A stretch of 64,000 nucleotides of DNA from an uncultured Eubacteriales bacterium (GTDB lineage Bacteria; Bacillota; Clostridia; Oscillospirales; Oscillospiraceae): the NCBI GenBank assembly GCA_900544765.1, contig UQWI01000003.1:62001-126000 (forward strand). Direction: 5' to 3'. Positions 49,608 through 58,573 of this stretch are shown here, in pieces. Position 1 is the stretch's first letter; each line of letters starts with the position of its first letter. The notes under the pieces are model-generated. The model saw only the letters and a program-made list of their open reading frames with translations. It did not search any database and was not told the DNA's origin. The translations under genes were made by a program, and so were the position numbers.

Positions 49608-52052
49608 TCAGCGGGCACAGCCCGCGGCGTACTGCTTGATGGCGCCCGCTCCGGCGTACTTCTCGAAACCGCCGTCGGTGGTGACGACCAGCGTGGGCGC
49701 CTGCTTGACGCCGAACTGCTTGGCGAGGTCCACGTTCTCCTCGGCGTTGAGCTTCTCATATGGGAAGTGCTGCTTGTCGAGCATGGTCACGGCGAGGCGG
49801 CAGTTGGGGCAGGTCGGCGTGGTAAAGAGGAGGTTGTGTCCTCCCGGCACGGGGCTTGCGCTCTCGCTGTTTGCGGCGCTCTGAGCGGCCTTAGGCTCGG
49901 CGCCGATGTGCTTGTCCAGGTCGTGCTCCTCGCCGCAGCCGCAGGCAGCGTTCTGAGGGTGCTTCACCGGGTCGAGGTGGCTGTGGCCCAAATCGTAGGT
50001 CTTGCGCTCCTTGTACTCCTGAGTCTTACCGGCGTTCCAGTTCTGCACCGGGCGGTAGTAGCCGGTGATGCGGCTGTAGACCTCGGCGCTCTCGCCGCAG
50101 TGCGGGCAGGTGAACTGCTCGCCGGCGAGGTAGCCGTCGTTCTTGCAGACAGAGTAGGTCGGGCTGAGCGTGTAGTAGGGCAGCTTGTAGTTCTCGGCGA
50201 TCTTGCGCACGAGGGAAGCGGCGGCCTGCCAATCGGGCAGCTTCTCGCCCAGGAAGGCGTGGAACACAGTGCCGGAGGTGTACAGGGTCTGCAGCTCGTC
50301 CTGGATGTCCAGCGCGGCGAAGATGTCGTCGGTGTAGCCGACAGGCAGGTGGGAGCTGTTGGTGTAGTAGGGGGTTCCGCCCGGCTCGGCGGCGGTGATT
50401 ATGTCGGGGTAGCGCTCCACGTCGTGCTTGGCGAGGCGGTAGCTGGTGCTCTCGGCCGGGGTGGCCTCGAGGTTGTAGAGGTCGCCGTACATTTCCTGAT
50501 AGTCGGAGAGGCGGCTGAGCATGTGCTTGAGAGTGCGCTTGGTGAACTCCTGGCAGCTCTCGTGGGTCATGTCGGCGCGGATCCACTTGGCGTTCAGACC
50601 GGCTTCGTTCATGCCGACGAGGCCGATGGTGGAGAAGTGGTTCTCAAAGGTGCCGAGGTAGCGGCGGGTGTAGGGGTAGAGGCCCTCGTTCATCAGCTTG
50701 GTGACGACGTCGCGCTTTACCTTCAGGCTGCGCGCGGCAATGTCCATCAGCTTGTCGAGGCGGCGGACGAAGTCGTCCTCGTCCTTGGAGAGGTAGGCCA
50801 GGCGCGGCATGTTCAGCGTGACGACGCCGATGGAGCCGGTGCTCTCGCCAGAACCGAAGTAGCCGCCGGACTTCTTGCGCAGCTCGCGCAGGTCGAGGCG
50901 CAGGCGGCAGCACATGCTGCGCACGTCGCTGGGCTCCATGTCGGAGTTGATGTAGTTGGAGAAGTAGGGCGTGCCGTACTTGGCGGTCATCTCGAAGAGC
51001 AGCTTGTTGTTCTCCGTGGGCGACCAGTCGAAGTCCTTGGTGATGGAGTAAGTGGGAATGGGGTACTGGAATCCGCGGCCGTTGGCGTCGCCCTCTATCA
51101 TGATGTCGATGAAGGCCTTGTTGACCATGTCCATCTCGGCCTTGCAGTCGCCGTAGGTGAAGTCCATCTCCTTGCCGCCGACGATGGCCTTCTGATCCCT
51201 GAGGTCGGCGGGCACGGTCCAGTCGAGGGTGATGTTGGAGAAGGGCGCCTGCGTGCCCCAGCGAGACGGGGTGTTCACGCCGTAGACAAAAGACTGGATG
51301 CACTGCTTGACTTCCTTGTAGTTGAGGTTGTCCACCTTGACGAAGGGGGCCAGGTAGGTGTCGAAGCTGGAGAAGGCCTGCGCTCCGGCCCACTCGTTCT
51401 GCATGATGCCGAGGAAGTTGACCATCTGGTTGCAGAGGGTGGAGAGGTGGCTGGCCGGTGAGGAGGTTATCTTGCCGGGGATGCCGCCCAGACCCTCCTG
51501 GATGAGCTGCTTGAGGCTCCAGCCCGCGCAGTAGCCGGTGAGCATGGAGAGGTCGTGCAGGTGGAGGTCGGCGTTCTTGTGGGCGTTGGCTATCTCGTCG
51601 TCGTATATCTCGCTGAGCCAGTAGTTGGCGGTGATTGCGCCGGAGTTGGAGAGTATGAGGCCGCCGACGGAGTAGTTCACCGTGCTGTTCTCCTTGACGC
51701 GCCAGTCGGAGGCGTCGAGGTAGCTGTCCACCACGTTCTTGTAGTCGAGGTAGGTGTTCTTCATGTTGCGCAGCTTCTCGCGCTGGCGGCGGTAGAGGAT
51801 GTAGGCCTTGGCGACATGTTCATAGCCGCCGCGGGAGAGCACGGCCTCGACGCTGTCCTGGATGTCCTCCACGGCTATGGCCTCGTTTTCAATTTTGCTC
51901 TGGAAGTCGGCAGTGACCCTGATAGCGAGGAAGTCGATGATGCTGTCGTTGTATTCGGTGCCGGTGGCCTCAAAGGCCTTCTTTATGGCATCGCTAATCT
52001 TGTTGATGTTGAAATCGACGAGCTCTCCGTCTCTCTTTTTAACCCTGTACAT
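49608..52052 (-). CDS. nrdD: Anaerobic ribonucleotide reductase with fused redoxin domain
   Basis: 814 residues. ATP-cone at ~3-93 (VKKRDGELVDFNINKISDAI), then the class III reductase barrel (HDLSMLTGYCAGWSL, FSSFDTYLAPFVKVDNL, CCRLRLDLRELRKKSGGYFGSGESTGSIGVVTLNMPRLA), the zinc-type TCPHCGE and the glycyl radical loop SRITGYYRPVQNWNAGK. After a ~50-residue Cys/His-containing linker, a C-terminal thioredoxin/glutaredoxin-like domain (~735-814) has CPNC and a cis-Pro (QAPTLVVTTDGG). Makes deoxynucleotides in the absence of oxygen. The fusion suggests redoxin rather than formate as reductant. Lies after nrdG. Confidence 0.93.
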   Translation of the reverse strand: MYRVKKRDGELVDFNINKISDAIKKAFEATGTEYNDSIIDFLAIRVTADFQSKIENEAIAVEDIQDSVEAVLSRGGYEHVAKAYILYRRQREKLRNMKNTYLDYKNVVDSYLDASDWRVKENSTVNYSVGGLILSNSGAITANYWLSEIYDDEIANAHKNADLHLHDLSMLTGYCAGWSLKQLIQEGLGGIPGKITSSPASHLSTLCNQMVNFLGIMQNEWAGAQAFSSFDTYLAPFVKVDNLNYKEVKQCIQSFVYGVNTPSRWGTQAPFSNITLDWTVPADLRDQKAIVGGKEMDFTYGDCKAEMDMVNKAFIDIMIEGDANGRGFQYPIPTYSITKDFDWSPTENNKLLFEMTAKYGTPYFSNYINSDMEPSDVRSMCCRLRLDLRELRKKSGGYFGSGESTGSIGVVTLNMPRLAYLSKDEDDFVRRLDKLMDIAARSLKVKRDVVTKLMNEGLYPYTRRYLGTFENHFSTIGLVGMNEAGLNAKWIRADMTHESCQEFTKRTLKHMLSRLSDYQEMYGDLYNLEATPAESTSYRLAKHDVERYPDIITAAEPGGTPYYTNSSHLPVGYTDDIFAALDIQDELQTLYTSGTVFHAFLGEKLPDWQAAASLVRKIAENYKLPYYTLSPTYSVCKNDGYLAGEQFTCPHCGESAEVYSRITGYYRPVQNWNAGKTQEYKERKTYDLGHSHLDPVKHPQNAACGCGEEHDLDKHIGAEPKAAQSAANSESASPVPGGHNLLFTTPTCPNCRLAVTMLDKQHFPYEKLNAEENVDLAKQFGVKQAPTLVVTTDGGFEKYAGAGAIKQYAAGCAR

Positions 52053-52088
52053 CTTTTGTCCTCCTGTATGTATAATCGATTGTATACG

Positions 52089-52784
52089 TCATATCCCGCG
52101 CACCTGCACCGACGGCACAAGCGGCCTAACCATGTCCGCGAGCGCACGCATCTCGGCCTCCGTAAAGCCCTCAAGGCCCTCCCCGGCTATGAGGTCGCCG
52201 GAGTCCTTGAATTCCTGTATGTAATACTCCCTGGCGCCCGCTATCCACTGCGCTATGCCCTCGAAGTCGGCCCTCGTGTGAAGGCCCTTGACCGCCGTGG
52301 TGCGGAACTCGTAGTCCACGCCGCAGCCCATGAGGTAGCCTGCGCTCTCGCGCACTTTGGAGATATCGAAGCCCGGTATACCCACCAGCTTGCCGTAGTT
52401 CTCCGGCGCGGCCTTGATGTCCATCGCCACGCGGTCGGCAAGCCCGGCCTCGACCACTTCGCGCAGCCGCTCCGGGAAGGTCCCGTTGGTGTCCAGCTTG
52501 ACGCTGTAGCCCAGCGCCTTTATCTCGCCCAGCAGCCCGGCTATGCCCGGGTGCATCAGCGGCTCACCGCCCGTGACGGCCACGCCGTCAAGTATGCCCT
52601 GCCGCTTTTTCAAAAATGCAAGCACCTCGTCCAGCTCCATCGAATCCCTGGGCCGCTCCGGCAGCGCCAAAGAGGCGTTGTGGCAGAAGGGGCATCTCAA
52701 ATCACAGCCCGCCGTGAACACCGTGCAGGCCACTTTGCCCGGATAGTCGAGCAGGGTCAGCTTCTGCATCCCTGCAATAAACAC
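52089..52784 (-). CDS. nrdG: Anaerobic ribonucleotide reductase activase
   Basis: 231 residues, radical-SAM enzyme with Cys27, Cys31 and Cys34 (CDLRCPFCHN), VTGGEPLMHP and a long C-terminal part. It abstracts hydrogen from the glycine of NrdD. Transcribed before nrdD with a 36-base gap; both depend on the NrdR-box promoter about 570 bases upstream. Confidence 0.93.
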   Translation of the reverse strand: MFIAGMQKLTLLDYPGKVACTVFTAGCDLRCPFCHNASLALPERPRDSMELDEVLAFLKKRQGILDGVAVTGGEPLMHPGIAGLLGEIKALGYSVKLDTNGTFPERLREVVEAGLADRVAMDIKAAPENYGKLVGIPGFDISKVRESAGYLMGCGVDYEFRTTAVKGLHTRADFEGIAQWIAGAREYYIQEFKDSGDLIAGEGLEGFTEAEMRALADMVRPLVPSVQVRGI

Positions 52785-53358
52785 GCTTTGGTCCCTCCAC
52801 TCTCAAGCAGGTCCCGGCCGCGCAAGGCGCGCTGCCCGGCCGGACATAAAAACAGGCCCGCCGGGCCGCACATCAAAGGCCCGCCAGCCTGTACACAACA
52901 GACATACAGCCCGCATCAAGCAGGCAAACTTAAGACGCGCACATGGGCGCAGTCCCACAGGCACCCAACTATAGTTTCTCATGGCCGGACCGAGCATTGA
53001 CAAGCCTCCCGTTCCATGCATCCCGAGTTGCCCGCCGCTTCTCACCTGCGCGAGCCGCCCGTTTACACAGGCCGAGCCGCCCGCTCCATGCAGACCAGGC
53101 CACCCGTTCCATACAGCCTGAGCCACCCGTCACTTCTCGCCTGCCCGAGCCACCCGTTTACACAGGCCGAGCCGCCCGCTCCATGCAGACCAGGCCTCCC
53201 GTTCCATACAGCCTGAGCCACCCGTCACTTCTCGCCTGCCTGAGCCGCCCGTTTACACAGGCCGAGCCGCCCGCTCCATGCAGCCTGAGCCACCCGTCAC
53301 TTCTCGCCTGCCCGCCCCCCATTCACACATATTGGGGAGGTCCCGGCGTCTGTATCAC
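52785..53358 (-). other. Long 5' leader of nrdG-nrdD
   Basis: About 570 bases between the inferred start near 53352 and nrdG. It contains GC-rich hairpins (e.g. GGCCC/GGGCC near 52856-52868) and the tandem repeat array at 53005-53316. Open frames on both strands here are low-complexity by-products of the repeats. No B12 or other known riboswitch motif is seen. Confidence 0.55.
53005..53316. repeat. Higher-order tandem repeat, 95-bp period
   Basis: Thirteen subunits, each starting CCNCCCG, at 53005, 53028 (degenerate), 53055, 53077, 53100, 53123, 53150, 53172, 53195, 53218, 53245, 53267 and 53290. From 53055 they follow a four-subunit order of 22, 23, 23 and 27 bases, making an exact 95-base super-period (53055, 53150, 53245). 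The last super-unit lacks its third subunit. 95 is not a multiple of 3, so it is not coding. Confidence 0.9.
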
Positions 53359-53387
53359 AATATATAGTGTTTGGGGTGGATTGTCAA
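53324..53387 (-). promoter_or_regulatory. nrdG-nrdD promoter with NrdR box
   Basis: Minus strand TTGACA (53382-53387), 17 bases, TATATT (53359-53364). The -10 lies within AACACTATATATTGTG (53356-53371), matching the NrdR box pattern. A weaker second copy CACATATTGGGG is centred about three helical turns away near 53331. Confidence 0.85.
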
Positions 53388-53656
53388 GTGGCAAAGCTGC
53401 TAAAATCAATATTGGAACCTATCGTTACCGAATTGTAAATTATCTGTGTCCGGGTTGTTAACGCATCGGTTGTTACGTCAATCTGGCCCCGCCGTTTTGT
53501 AACCCGGAAACGGCCTTCGTCAGTTCAGCCCATATACTATATCACATCCTGCGCATTTTGTGCTTGCAATTTTCGCGCCGATAAGAGACAATAAGTAGTG
53601 CAATATGCTGTGGCCTGATGGGCCGCAGCACTATATATAGATTGAGGTGATGCGAT
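53388..53656. other. Intergenic region upstream of the DUF4037 gene
   Basis: No gene seen. A hairpin GCTGTGGCC/GGGCCGCAGC lies near 53609-53631 and the A/T block CACTATATATAG near 53630-53641 resembles half of an NrdR box. A plus-strand promoter is only weakly suggested (TTGCAA near 53561). Confidence 0.35.
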
Positions 53657-54586
53657 ATGAAAGGGCTCGAGCTTTGCCGGCTCTATTATGAAGAGGTGGG
53701 CGCACCCGAGCTCAAGGCCCGCTTTCCAGAGCTCATGTCCAGGGCCGCCGTGGGCCTCTCCGGCCAGGGCAGCGACTGCCTCGGCTTCGACGACGAATTC
53801 TCGCGCGACCACGACTACGGCCCGGGCTTCCTCATCTGGCTGTCCGACGAGGACTGCGAGCTCTACGGCGCACGGCTCCAGGCCGCTTACGACGCCCTGC
53901 CCCGCGAATTTCGCGGCTTCGAGCGCAAGCCAACCCATACGGGCGCACAGCGCGTCGGGGTCATGTCAACTTCGTCCTTCTACAGCTACTACATCGGCTG
54001 CCCGGGCGCGCCGGAAACCCTGATGAAGTGGGTGCGCATACAGGAGCATTTCCTGGCCACATGCACCTCGGGCGAGGTGTTCGAGGACGGCCTCGGCGAA
54101 TTTACAGCCGTCAGGAACGCACTGCTGCCCTGCTACCCGGAGGACGTGCGGCTCAAGAAGCTGGCAGCCAGGGCGGCAACCATGGCCCAGTCGGGACAGT
54201 ACAACTACTACCGTATGATGCGCCGCGGGGACGTGTTCGGCGCGCGCCTGGCACTGGGCGAGTTCCTGAACGCGGCCCTGAGCATGATGTACCTGCTGAA
54301 CTTCCGCTACGAGCCCTTCTACAAGTGGCAGTTCGCCGGAGCAGAAGGCCTGGTTGCAATGGACAGCGCCCTGCCCTATCTGAAGGACATAGCCTCAGGC
54401 AGCACCCGCCGAGACGACGTAAGCATAAGCAATGACATCGAGGCCGTCTGCGCCATAGCGATAAAGGAGCTGCGGCTCCAGGGCCTCACAGACTCCGAGG
54501 GCGAATACATGGAACCCCACGCCTACTCGATAATGGCGCATATAGAGGACGAGACAGTCAGGAATCTGCACGTCATGGAGGGATGA
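53657..54586 (+). CDS. DUF4037 nucleotidyltransferase-like protein
   Basis: 309 residues. The N-terminal block GLSGQGSDCLGFDDEFSRDHDYGPGFLIWLSDED is the DUF4037 signature, with GS...D.D spaced as in nucleotidyltransferase folds; the C-terminal half is helical. No substrate known. AGGTGATGCG precedes the ATG. Stand-alone gene before the purine phosphorylase. Confidence 0.85.
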   Translation: MKGLELCRLYYEEVGAPELKARFPELMSRAAVGLSGQGSDCLGFDDEFSRDHDYGPGFLIWLSDEDCELYGARLQAAYDALPREFRGFERKPTHTGAQRVGVMSTSSFYSYYIGCPGAPETLMKWVRIQEHFLATCTSGEVFEDGLGEFTAVRNALLPCYPEDVRLKKLAARAATMAQSGQYNYYRMMRRGDVFGARLALGEFLNAALSMMYLLNFRYEPFYKWQFAGAEGLVAMDSALPYLKDIASGSTRRDDVSISNDIEAVCAIAIKELRLQGLTDSEGEYMEPHAYSIMAHIEDETVRNLHVMEG

Positions 54587-54675
54587 ATCCATCCCAAACA
54601 CCGCAGGCTGCTGCGTAAAAGCTCACAGGAACATGGGGCCCGCGCCCCGTCTATACAAACAATGGAGGATAGATT

Positions 54676-55503
54676 ATGGACAAACGTTACGAAAAAATAA
54701 TAGCTTGCAGGGATTACGTCCGCTCTCGGACAGATTTTGTACCCCGCGTCGCGTTGGTGCTTGGCAGCGGCCTCGGCGGCTTCGCCGCGAATCTCGACGT
54801 AGTGTGCGAGGTGGCGTACAGCGACATTCCCGGCTTCCCCGTCTCCACCGTCCCCGGCCACGCGGGCAAGTTCATCTTCGGCGTGCTCGACGGCGTGAAC
54901 GTCGTCTGCATGCAGGGCCGCGTCCACTACTACGAGGGCTACAGCATCGACGACGTCGTGCTCCCCGCGCGGCTTATGAAGGAACTCGGCGCGGAAATAC
55001 TCTTTCTCACGAATGCCTCCGGCGGCGTGAACCCGGGCTTTGAAGCGGGAGACCTCATGCTCATAACCGACCACATAGCCGTGTTCGTGCCAAATCCGCT
55101 CATGGGTCCGAATATCGACGAGCTGGGCGTGCGCTTCCCCGACATGTCACACATCTACAACCCCGAGCTCTGCGACATCATCCGCGCCACCGCCGCCGAG
55201 AACGGCATCCCGCTTCGCGAGGGCGTCTACTGCCAGCTCACAGGCCCGAGCTACGAATCCCCGGCCGAGATACGCGCCCTGGGCGTCATGGGTACGGATG
55301 CGGTCGGCATGTCCACCGCCGTGGAGGCCATAGCCGCCAACCACTGCGGAATGCGCGTGTGCGGCGTGAGCTGCGTGTCCAACAAGGCCGCAGGCCTCTC
55401 CCCCACCCCGCTGAGCCATAAGGAAGTCCAGGAGGCCGCAGACAAGGCCGCTCCGCTCTTTACCGCCCTGGTGCGCGGCAGCATCGCCCGCATGGGCAAG
55501 TGA
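54676..55503 (+). CDS. Purine-nucleoside phosphorylase
   Basis: 275 residues, trimeric PNP (PunA/MTAP superfamily). VALVLGSGLGGFA phosphate loop, VPGHAGKFIFGVLDG, MQGRVHYYEGYS, LTNASGGVNPGF, and AVGMSTAVEAIAANHCGMRVCGVSCVSNKAAG at the purine site. Cleaves purine nucleosides with phosphate in salvage. Good ribosome-binding site (GGAGG) 8 bases before the ATG. Confidence 0.95.
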   Translation: MDKRYEKIIACRDYVRSRTDFVPRVALVLGSGLGGFAANLDVVCEVAYSDIPGFPVSTVPGHAGKFIFGVLDGVNVVCMQGRVHYYEGYSIDDVVLPARLMKELGAEILFLTNASGGVNPGFEAGDLMLITDHIAVFVPNPLMGPNIDELGVRFPDMSHIYNPELCDIIRATAAENGIPLREGVYCQLTGPSYESPAEIRALGVMGTDAVGMSTAVEAIAANHCGMRVCGVSCVSNKAAGLSPTPLSHKEVQEAADKAAPLFTALVRGSIARMGK

Positions 55504-55617
55504 GCGCCCTGTTGACAAAGTGCTCAGATTTTGCGTCTCTTTTTTGCCATTTGACCACAATCGCGCGAAAACCACACAGCTGCATTGGCATTGTGGCAAA
55601 AACAGTTCAAATTTTTG

Positions 55618-55646
55618 TTGCTTTCCTATTTGGTTTCAACTATAAT
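55618..55646 (+). promoter_or_regulatory. Promoter of the DegV gene
   Basis: TTGCTT (55618-55623), 17 bases, TATAAT (55641-55646). Confidence 0.8.
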
Positions 55647-55686
55647 TGTGCTGTTACCTTAGCGTAATTGGGGATACGGATGACAA

Positions 55687-56550
55687 ATGAAAAAGACTGC
55701 AATAGTTACTGACAGCAACAGCGGCATAACTCCTGCCGAGGCGGAAGAGCTCGGCATATACCTTGTGCCGATGCCGTTTTTTATAGACGGAGAGCTCTTT
55801 TACGAGGGCGTAAACCTCAGCCACGAGGATTTTTATTCTAAAATGGCCGCCGGCGCGGACATAAGCACTTCGCAGCCCACTCCCGGCGCCGTCCTGGACC
55901 TCTGGGACACGCTCCTGGAGGACCACGACGAGCTTGTGTACATACCCATGTCCAGCGCGCTCAGCGGCTCCTGCGCCACGGCGGAGGCCCTTGCGGAGGA
56001 CTATGACGGCCGGGTAACCGTGGTTGACAACCAGCGCATATCCGCGACCCAGCGGCAGAGCGTTCTCGACGCCGTCTCCATGGTGAACGACGGGCAGGAC
56101 GCAAGCCGGATAAATGAGGTGCTGCTGCGCGACAAACTCGAGGCCAGCATATACATCACGGTCGACACGCTCAAATATCTGAAGAAGGGCGGGCGCATAA
56201 CTGCGGCAGCCGCAGCCTTCGGCACCGTCCTCGGCATCAAGCCCGTGCTGCAGATTCAGGGCGAGAAGCTCGATGCCTTCGCCATGGCCCACGGCATGAA
56301 GTCCGCGAAAAAGCAGATGCTCGACGCTGTGGAGAAAGACCTGGAGACCCGCTTTGCCGGGAAGAAGGGCGTGTATGTCGCCGCAGCCTACACCTGCTCG
56401 GACGACGAGGCCAAACTCTGGGCCGAGGAGATTCGCGCGCGCTTCGGAGAAAGGTTCAACGGCTATATCGCCCTGCTGTCGCTCTCCGTGGCCTGCCACA
56501 CCGGCCCCGGCGCCTACGGCGTCGGCTGCGTCAAGATTGCGGAGTGGTGA
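55687..56550 (+). CDS. DegV-family fatty-acid-binding protein
   Basis: 287 residues. AIVTDSNSGITPAEAEELGIYLVPMPFFIDGELFYEGVNLSHEDFY, TSQPTPG, MSSALSGSCATAEALAEDY, DTLKYLKKGGRI are the DegV signatures lining the fatty acid cavity. In Firmicutes such proteins (FakB type) present fatty acids to the kinase FakA; no fakA is nearby. Single-gene unit with its own promoter and a strong terminator. Confidence 0.92.
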   Translation: MKKTAIVTDSNSGITPAEAEELGIYLVPMPFFIDGELFYEGVNLSHEDFYSKMAAGADISTSQPTPGAVLDLWDTLLEDHDELVYIPMSSALSGSCATAEALAEDYDGRVTVVDNQRISATQRQSVLDAVSMVNDGQDASRINEVLLRDKLEASIYITVDTLKYLKKGGRITAAAAAFGTVLGIKPVLQIQGEKLDAFAMAHGMKSAKKQMLDAVEKDLETRFAGKKGVYVAAAYTCSDDEAKLWAEEIRARFGERFNGYIALLSLSVACHTGPGAYGVGCVKIAEW

Positions 56551-56666
56551 GCCGCGCAGAAACTGCAGCGGCGAAGAAAAGCACAAAGCTTGCTGCCTGC
56601 CGCAGCAAATTTGTCACGGTTGGCTCAGGCGCAGCAAAAAGCGCCCCGCCGTTTAAAGGCGGAGAT

Positions 56667-56706
56667 AAAAAAGACGTCAGACACGAGAGTGTCTGACGTC
56701 TTTTTT
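56667..56706. terminator. Bidirectional terminator
   Basis: 18-base perfect inverted repeat AAAAAAGACGTCAGACAC with a 4-base loop and T run, between DegV and the convergent LysR gene. Confidence 0.92.
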
Positions 56707-56779
56707 ATTGTCGCAGGGCTGCCGGACGATTTGCAGGAAACAGGCCGCATAACGCAGAGCCCTCGGGCACAGGTTAGTA

Positions 56780-57631
56780 CTAGTGCGTGTATGCGCTGAT
56801 AAGTTTCAGTGCGGCTGCGAGGCGCTTCTTCTCGGCGCTGCGGTAGGCGACGAAATACTCCACCGTCGTACCCGGGTCCGAGATAGGCACCGCAACTCGG
56901 CCTTCGGTCGCGCCGTAGCGGCGCTGGACGCGGTCGGTGGTGAAGGCGGGCAGGCTGCTCGCGCGCAGCAGCTCGCCAAAGGCGTAGTCCTCCTGCTGCA
57001 CCAGGAAGTGCGTGTCAGGCAGGCTCTCGAGCGTCCTTGTCCAGAAGCCCAGGTTGGGCCGGAGCAGCATAGTCTCGCCGTTCAAATCCGCCAGGCGCAG
57101 TTCCTTCTCTCCCGCGAGCGGATGGTTCATTGGCAGCAGGAAACAGAGCTTCTCGCTGCCGAAGGGTATGCTCTCCACCCCGGGCAGCTCAGGATGGCCC
57201 GTCAACACCACAAGGGAGTACGTCTCGTCCTGCACGCCGGAGAGCAGCGCGTCCTGTTCCGCGAGCCCGGAGGATATCGTCATGCCCGGGTAGATGCTGC
57301 CGAGTGCCGCCACGAGCTCCCATAGCGGCTCAGGCGCACAGGAGCCCACGCTCAGCGTGTGGCGGGAGCGGTCCAGCTGCCGGACGCGCGCAATCAGCGA
57401 AGCCGCCTCGCCAAGCAGCTTTTCGGCCAGCTCCGCAGCCAACAGGCCGTTTTCGTTGAGTTCCATGCGGTTTTTGCTGCGGGTAAAGAGCTCAACCCCT
57501 ATCTCATCCTCAAGCTTGCGCATACTGCGGCTGAGCGCGGGCTGAGATATGAGCAGCTTCTCCGACGCCGCGACCAGCGTCCCCTCGGACTTGAACGTGA
57601 CCAGCTTTTCCAAATCGTACAGCTCCAGCAT
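56780..57631 (-). CDS. LysR-family regulator
   Basis: 283 residues. N-terminal winged helix (LEKLVTFKSEGTLVAASEKLLISQPALSRSMRKLEDEIGVELFTRS) and the PBP2-type effector domain. Divergent from the EFR1 ferredoxin and two aldo-keto reductase genes, which are its probable targets. Start after GAGGAGGCG. Promoter TTGCCT-17-TATAAT on the minus strand at 57652-57680. Confidence 0.93.
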   Translation of the reverse strand: MLELYDLEKLVTFKSEGTLVAASEKLLISQPALSRSMRKLEDEIGVELFTRSKNRMELNENGLLAAELAEKLLGEAASLIARVRQLDRSRHTLSVGSCAPEPLWELVAALGSIYPGMTISSGLAEQDALLSGVQDETYSLVVLTGHPELPGVESIPFGSEKLCFLLPMNHPLAGEKELRLADLNGETMLLRPNLGFWTRTLESLPDTHFLVQQEDYAFGELLRASSLPAFTTDRVQRRYGATEGRVAVPISDPGTTVEYFVAYRSAEKKRLAAALKLISAYTH

Positions 57632-57651
57632 ATCGTCGCCTCCTCACCCGC

Positions 57652-57753
57652 ATTATACCCCGGCGCCCGTTCAAAGGCAAGCGCAAGTATAACTTCAACG
57701 CATACTAACTTGTTCAAACGGCATTGTACTTTTGCGCCGCAGAGAGCTATTAT
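57652..57753. promoter_or_regulatory. Divergent promoters, LysR / EFR1 operon
   Basis: Minus: TTGCCT (57675-57680), 17 bases, TATAAT (57652-57657). Plus: TTGTAC (57724-57729), 18 bases, TATTAT (57748-57753). The motif GTTCAAA occurs twice between them (near 57669 and 57713) and may mark LysR contacts. Confidence 0.7.
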
Positions 57754-57784
57754 CTTATCAGAAAACGAGAGAGGAAGATACGAA

Positions 57785-58561
57785 ATGGTCTTTTACTTCA
57801 CTGCGACAGGCAACAGCCTCTACGCCGCAAGGCAGCTTGACGCCAACATCATGAGCATACCGCAGGCCATGCGCTGCAGCTGCCTGCGGCGCTTCTCCGA
57901 CGAGACGATCGGCGTCGTGTACCCCATATTCGGCCACCGCCCGCCGGAGCTGGTACAGCGCTTTCTGCGCGAAGTGGAGCTCGACACGCCATACCTCTAC
58001 ATCATCCCCACCTACGGCGCGCGGCACGCGAACGCCGTCGACATAGTTTTGGACATCTGCCGCGCATCCGGCAAGACCCCGGCGTATGTACACACGCTGC
58101 TGATGGTTGACAATTACCTGCCCACCTTCGACATGGACGAGCAGCGCGCAATGGATAAGCACGTCGATGAACAGCTCGCCGGAATAAAGGCGGACATCTC
58201 CGCGAGACGTCAGTATATAGAGCCGGTAACGGACACCGACCGTGAGCTGCACGCAAATTACGAGCGCAGCTATGAAGCCAAGCTGCCCGGAGGGACGCTC
58301 AGCGGCCTCGTTTACGCGACGGACAGGTGCATAGGCTGCGGCGTCTGCTCCAGGGTGTGTCCCGGCGGCTGCATAAGGATAGAGGACGGCCGGGCGCAGT
58401 TCGATTATACCAGCTGCCAGGCCTGCCTGGCATGCGCCCACGCCTGCACGCAGAGGGCCATCGCCCTCAGGATACCCGAGGTCAATCCCGAGGCCCGCTA
58501 CAGGAACGAGCATGTCACTCTTAAAGATATAGTGTACGCAAACAACCAGACACGCAACTGA
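57785..58561 (+). CDS. EFR1-family ferrodoxin (flavodoxin-ferredoxin)
   Basis: 258 residues. Flavodoxin-like N-terminus (VFYFTATGNSLYAARQL with the TATGNS FMN-phosphate loop, IIPTYGARHANAV), then a 2[4Fe-4S] ferredoxin part with CIGCGVCSRVCPGGC and CQACLACAHACTQ. An electron carrier, likely feeding the two downstream aldo-keto reductase family proteins or a shared pathway. Start at 57785 after GAGAGAGGAAG. Confidence 0.92.
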   Translation: MVFYFTATGNSLYAARQLDANIMSIPQAMRCSCLRRFSDETIGVVYPIFGHRPPELVQRFLREVELDTPYLYIIPTYGARHANAVDIVLDICRASGKTPAYVHTLLMVDNYLPTFDMDEQRAMDKHVDEQLAGIKADISARRQYIEPVTDTDRELHANYERSYEAKLPGGTLSGLVYATDRCIGCGVCSRVCPGGCIRIEDGRAQFDYTSCQACLACAHACTQRAIALRIPEVNPEARYRNEHVTLKDIVYANNQTRN

Positions 58562-58573
58562 AGGAGGATTATC

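Noticed and set aside
53005..53316. CRISPR array
   Set aside because: No unique spacers between constant repeats; the units are all related to each other, and no cas genes are near.
52943..53461. 172-codon frame through the 95-bp repeat
   Set aside because: Low-complexity product of the repeats; the period is not a multiple of three and no conserved domain is seen.
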